Positions 61,143-64,000 of a DNA stretch of 64,000 nt are shown here, in pieces. Below the pieces are notes generated by a model, which worked only from the letters and a program-made list of their open reading frames with translations, did no database searches and was not told the origin of the DNA. Position 1 is the stretch's first letter; each line of letters starts with the position of its first letter. Origin of the DNA: Oceanicola sp. 22II-s10i (GTDB taxonomy: Bacteria; Pseudomonadota; Alphaproteobacteria; Rhodobacterales; Rhodobacteraceae); contig NZ_AQQU01000004.1 of NCBI RefSeq assembly GCF_002210105.1, forward strand, positions 186,001-250,000, read 5' to 3'. The translations under genes were made by a program, and so were the position numbers.

Positions 61143-61553
61143 TCACTCGGCCGCGATACCGCGGGCCGCACGGCGATGCCGGTCGGTCAGCGCCGCGATC
61201 TCGCGCAGGGCGTCGCGTTGGTCGTTCAGCGGGGTGGATTGCGCCGCGAGTATGTCGGACTGGATCGCGTCCAGATCCTGCGCGCGGGGCAGGACCGCGA
61301 AGGCGCGCATGCCAAGGCGGATGGCGGGCTCGAACTTCGGGTGGCGGGGAATGTCCTGCGCCAGGGACCCCGCAGCCCTGCCCAGGAACAGGATGCGCGG
61401 GACACCGGTTGCGCCGGGGCCCGAAAGCAGGGCGAAGACGCCTGGCGTCCCTGGCAGGTCGTGCAGGGACCGGACGATGCTGAACGCATAATCCGCGCCC
61501 GACGCGCCGGTCAGGGTCAGCGTATCCGGATTCTTGCCCGCAGGGATGCGCAT
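61143..61553 (-). CDS. hypothetical protein, possible GIY-YIG-like fold
   Basis: The 136-aa product has 'TPGVFALLSGP', 'RILFLGRAAGSLAQDIPRHP' and 'AIRLGMRAFAVLP', a spacing that faintly recalls GIY-YIG nuclease-like proteins (GV(Y/F)-LL then (Y/L)GxA). Catalytic residues (Tyr, Arg, Glu, Asn) of true nucleases are not apparent. It lies opposite to and between soxB and soxD. Function unknown. Confidence 0.6.
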   Translation of the reverse strand: MRIPAGKNPDTLTLTGASGADYAFSIVRSLHDLPGTPGVFALLSGPGATGVPRILFLGRAAGSLAQDIPRHPKFEPAIRLGMRAFAVLPRAQDLDAIQSDILAAQSTPLNDQRDALREIAALTDRHRRAARGIAAE

Positions 61554-61762
61554 CTGCCGTGCTCCTTGGCTGCCTCTGCAACCGACGCTAACACAGCATG
61601 TCCCCGTCCGATCAACGAATTGCGTGTCCGACCGCGGTCTGAACTACATATAGACCGCATCGGCAAGGTTCTGCCTGCGAATGCGGCAATTCCAACCGTT
61701 GGGAACCGACTCGCCCCCGTCGAGGTTCTTCCGTCAAAGGAAACTCAGACGGAGGTCGGATC

Positions 61763-62095
61763 ATGGCCGAACATCATTACCACGAAACCTACAAGGAAAC
61801 CCGCCCGGCTGGTTCGACCAGCACTGGCACGATCGCTTTCATCGTCGGCGGTCTCGTCGTCGCTGTCGGCCTCATCTTCTTCTGGCTGTTCGGCGGCGCA
61901 GACATGGCTGACGGTGGCGCATCCACCGCGCCGAATGTCGAGATCAACGCCACGTCCGGCAGCGAAGCGGGCGCTGACACCAGCGCCGGTGCAGGCACCG
62001 CGCCTGTCGCCGAAGACAGCGCAACGCCGCCCGCAGCCGACGCGTCCGGCGCCGATGCCGAAGCTGGCGCATCTGCAACGGCCGGCACCGACTGA
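61763..62095 (+). CDS. small single-span membrane protein with Ala/Thr-rich tail
   Basis: The 110-aa product has one membrane segment (TIAFIVGGLVVAVGLIFFWL, about 22-41) and a low-complexity C-terminus of Ala, Thr, Ser, Gly, Asp and Glu (VAEDSATPPAADASGADAEA). CGGAGGTCGGATC precedes the ATG. Similar small proteins are common in Rhodobacteraceae; role unknown. Confidence 0.7.
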   Translation: MAEHHYHETYKETRPAGSTSTGTIAFIVGGLVVAVGLIFFWLFGGADMADGGASTAPNVEINATSGSEAGADTSAGAGTAPVAEDSATPPAADASGADAEAGASATAGTD

Positions 62096-62363
62096 CACAG
62101 TCCAATTGATCGCGGCGGCTGATGCCGCAGGGCGGGTCCTGTCCGGGGCCCGCCTTTCTCGTGCGTATGTGGCGGGCAATACGATCCACGCAAACACGGG
62201 TTTTTCGGGTGGATTGACCGTTCTTAAGGAAAAATCCGCTTCTGCCGGGAACCTTTCCGTCCCCTGCGGCGTTTCGTCCATACTGCCTGGGAAGACACTG
62301 GCCTCAGGTGCCGCCCGCACCGCACGGCCTGTCCATTTTCCCTTGTCCCTTACCTGTCCCTCA
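62096..62363. other. leader region with possible small RNA
   Basis: About 270 bases between the small membrane protein and the terminator at 62364, with no gene. A TTGACC (62214) could be a -35, but no good -10 follows. A pyrimidine-rich run (CTTGTCCCTTACCTGTCCC) lies just before the terminator. A transcript ending there could be a short RNA, or the 3' UTR of the upstream gene. Confidence 0.35.
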
Positions 62364-62396
62364 GGGCGGAGGTCTTTGCACCTCCGCCCCTTTTTT
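62364..62396 (+). terminator. strong intrinsic terminator before soxD
   Basis: GGGCGGAGGT-CTTTGC-ACCTCCGCCC followed by C and six T: a perfect 10-bp stem. It ends transcription from the left and so separates soxB from soxD, which starts 64 nt later. Confidence 0.92.
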
Positions 62397-62460
62397 CGTG
62401 CCCGCGCCAGTGACCTCGACCGTCCGGCGCGGCTCTCTCTCATCGTGCGGAGGTCGTGAC

Positions 62461-62790
62461 ATGCTCTTGCTGGAGTGTCCCTGCTGCGGCGTGACTGCCG
62501 AGGAAACCGAGTTCCACGGCGGCGGCGAGGCGCATCTGAAGCGTTTCGGTCCCGGCAGTGCGGACGAGGAGTTCGAATCCTACCTGTTCCACCGCGAGAA
62601 CCCGCGCGGGGTGCATTTCGAACGCTGGCGCCACGTGAACGGCTGCGGCAAGTGGTTCCACGCCGCCCGCTGCACCCAGACGCTCGAGGTGTTCGGCACC
62701 TATCCCGCCCAGACCACGCGCCCGCCCGAGGACCTGCTGGCGAAGATCCGCGACAAACGGCCCGGCTGGTCGTGGAGGGACTTCGCATGA
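62461..62790 (+). CDS. soxD: sarcosine oxidase subunit delta
   Basis: The 109-aa protein carries the zinc-binding pattern 'MLLLECPCCGVTAEETEF' (Cys pair at 6/9) and 'GCGKWFHAARCTQTLEVFGT' with the later Cys/His ligands, matching the delta subunit of heterotetrameric sarcosine oxidase. Start ATG at 62461. The alpha-subunit gene follows 82 nt on, after a GC hairpin. Confidence 0.92.
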   Translation: MLLLECPCCGVTAEETEFHGGGEAHLKRFGPGSADEEFESYLFHRENPRGVHFERWRHVNGCGKWFHAARCTQTLEVFGTYPAQTTRPPEDLLAKIRDKRPGWSWRDFA

Positions 62791-62823
62791 TCCTTCATCT
62801 TGCCCGAAATATGCTCGGGGGGT

Positions 62824-62846
62824 CCGGGGGGCAGACAGCCCCCCGG
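62824..62846. repeat. GC-rich hairpin between soxD and soxA
   Basis: CCGGGGGGC-AGACA-GCCCCCCGG, a perfect 9-bp stem with a 5-base loop, in the 82-nt gap between soxD and soxA. G-rich flanks (TCGGGGGGT) match a family of palindromic intergenic units often seen in Rhodobacteraceae genomes. Confidence 0.75.
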
Positions 62847-62872
62847 CTCTCCACCATCCGAGGAGCACGGAC

Positions 62873-64000
62873 ATGAGCACCCGCCTCGCAACCGGCGGTC
62901 GCCTGATCGACCGCACACGCAGCATCGAGTTCCGTTTCAACGGCCAGCGCCTGAGCGGCCATCCGGGCGACACGCTCGCCTCGGCGCTTCTCGCGGGCGA
63001 TCGGCTGCTGTCGGGCCGCAGCTTCAAGTATCACCGCCCCCGAGGCCTCGTCGCCAGCGGGGCCGAGGAGCCGAACGCGCTCTTCGGGATCGGCGAGGGC
63101 GCCCGGTTCGAACCGAACCAGCGTGCCACCACGCAGGAGCTGTTCGACGGGCTGACGGCGAAAAGCCAGAACCACTGGCCCTCGCTCGAATTCGACATCG
63201 GCGCGGTCAACACCAAGCTGTCGCGCTTCTTCCCGGCGGGTTTCTACTACAAGACCTTCATGGGTCCGCGCGCCTTCTGGAAGCACGTCTACGAACCGAT
63301 CATCCGCCAGTCCGCAGGCCTCGGCCAGCCGCCGAAAGAGGGCGATGCCGACCGCTACGAACACTTCTACGCCTACACCGACGTGCTGGTCGTCGGCGGC
63401 GGGATCGCGGGCCTGACGGCGGCCAAGGCAGCGGCGGACAGCGGGGCCGAGGTCCTGCTGGTCGAACAGACGGCGCACTGGGGCGGCCGCGCGCCGGTGG
63501 ACGAAGACGGCGGCGAGGCCGATGTCGCGGCCCTTGTCGACGCACTGGAGGCGATGCCGAACGTCCGGATGCGTGCCCGCACCATGGGCGCGGGTGTCTA
63601 CGACCACGGCTACGTGCTGGCCTACGAACGGCTGACGGACCACACGGATGCCAAGGAAGGCCCGCGCCACCGCCTGTGGCGCATCCGTGCGGGGCAGGTG
63701 ATCACGGCGACCGGCGCGATCGAACGCCCGCTCAGCTTTGCGGGCAACGACGTGCCGGGCGTGATGCTGGCCTCCGCCGTGCGCGACTACGTAGTCAACT
63801 GGGCCGTCTCGCCCGGCGACCGGACCGTGGTCGTCACCAACAACGACGATGCCTACCGGACCGCCCTGGCGCTGCACAAGGCGGGCCTGTCGGTCCCGAT
63901 GATCCTCGACGCCCGCGCGGGCGGCGGGGGCGCACTGGCGCAGGCCGCGCGCGAGGCAGGCATCCGGGTCGAGAACGGCAAGGGCATCGCCAAGGTGCAG
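62873..64000 (+). CDS. soxA: sarcosine oxidase subunit alpha, N-terminal part
   Basis: The window ends within the gene; 376 codons are visible. Seen: an N-terminal 2Fe-2S-like/FAD-linked domain 'EFRFNGQRLSGHPGDTLASA' (about 19-38), 'LLSGRSFKYHRPRGLVASGA', then an NAD-binding Rossmann 'VLVVGGGIAGLTAAKAAADS' (about 170-189). These are the first two domains of the ~1000-aa alpha subunit, which also has a C-terminal aminomethyltransferase-like domain beyond the window. The ATG at 62873 follows AGGAG. Confidence 0.93.
   Translation, partial: MSTRLATGGRLIDRTRSIEFRFNGQRLSGHPGDTLASALLAGDRLLSGRSFKYHRPRGLVASGAEEPNALFGIGEGARFEPNQRATTQELFDGLTAKSQNHWPSLEFDIGAVNTKLSRFFPAGFYYKTFMGPRAFWKHVYEPIIRQSAGLGQPPKEGDADRYEHFYAYTDVLVVGGGIAGLTAAKAAADSGAEVLLVEQTAHWGGRAPVDEDGGEADVAALVDALEAMPNVRMRARTMGAGVYDHGYVLAYERLTDHTDAKEGPRHRLWRIRAGQVITATGAIERPLSFAGNDVPGVMLASAVRDYVVNWAVSPGDRTVVVTNNDDAYRTALALHKAGLSVPMILDARAGGGGALAQAAREAGIRVENGKGIAKVQ

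Noticed and set aside
1-64000. CRISPR arrays, tRNA and rRNA genes
   Set aside because: No regularly spaced repeats, cloverleaf-like runs or rRNA signature sequences were noticed on reading; a tRNA scan would be the decisive check.

Overview
The window is GC-rich chromosomal DNA of an alphaproteobacterium, almost certainly of the Rhodobacteraceae/Paracoccaceae type. This rests on protein features and gene combinations: a TAXI-type TRAP transporter with fused permease, soxB/soxD/soxA sarcosine oxidase genes, ccmI, DUF1289 next to ruvX, RcnR-type nickel regulation with HupE/UreJ, and tandem multicopper oxidases. No rRNA, tRNA or CRISPR array was recognised.

Layout: (1) 1-9844 is a catabolic/uptake cluster: a LysR regulator (cut by the window edge), a luciferase-like flavin monooxygenase with its flavin reductase, an enoyl-CoA hydratase, an IclR regulator, a TAXI-TRAP importer, a double-length SDR protein and a carboxymuconolactone-decarboxylase-family protein. 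Two near-identical 16-bp inverted repeats (2463 and 4418) lie in front of the hydratase and of the importer operon and suggest shared control. (2) 9845-14128 is patchy: a decayed CBS-domain gene, an MFS efflux gene, a Tat-exported alpha/beta hydrolase and stretches with no convincing gene. (3) 14129-17600 is a nickel/cobalt module: an NreB-like MFS exporter with a His-rich tail, an NreA/DmeR-like repressor, its GC-palindrome operator, a His-rich exported protein, HupE/UreJ and a membrane-anchor protein. (4) 17668-28154 is a copper/periplasmic redox region: a spermidine-synthase-like fusion, DUF305, a broken glutaredoxin-MauE gene, three c-type cytochromes, two multicopper oxidases, a CusF-like protein, a TolC-type channel and small Cys/His-rich proteins.

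(5) 28914-53471 is an integrated genomic island of about 24.5 kb. It sits in the 5' end of dusA: a 34-bp imperfect direct repeat (31 of 34 identical) flanks it, a tyrosine integrase abuts the intact dusA, and a stranded first piece of dusA survives at the far left end. The island looks like a defence island. It carries a TerB_N/TerB_C protein + BrxD-like ATPase + Lhr-type helicase operon, a HerA + DUF4297 (Cap4-type nuclease) pair, an operon of a Mre11/SbcD-like phosphoesterase + SMC-like ATPase + dGTPase-family HD protein, an AbiEi/AbiEii toxin-antitoxin pair with a clear operator, a PrtN-like regulator, unidentified genes and several truncated genes. The phosphoesterase-ATPase-dGTPase operon is the best candidate for something not yet described.

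(6) 53395-64000 is conserved chromosome: dusA, a Bcr/CflA-type MFS, a TauE/SafE permease, an acidic protein, DUF1289-ruvX-ccmI overlapping genes, and sarcosine oxidase genes soxB, soxD and soxA (cut by the window end). soxB is separated from soxD by two unrelated small genes and a terminator.
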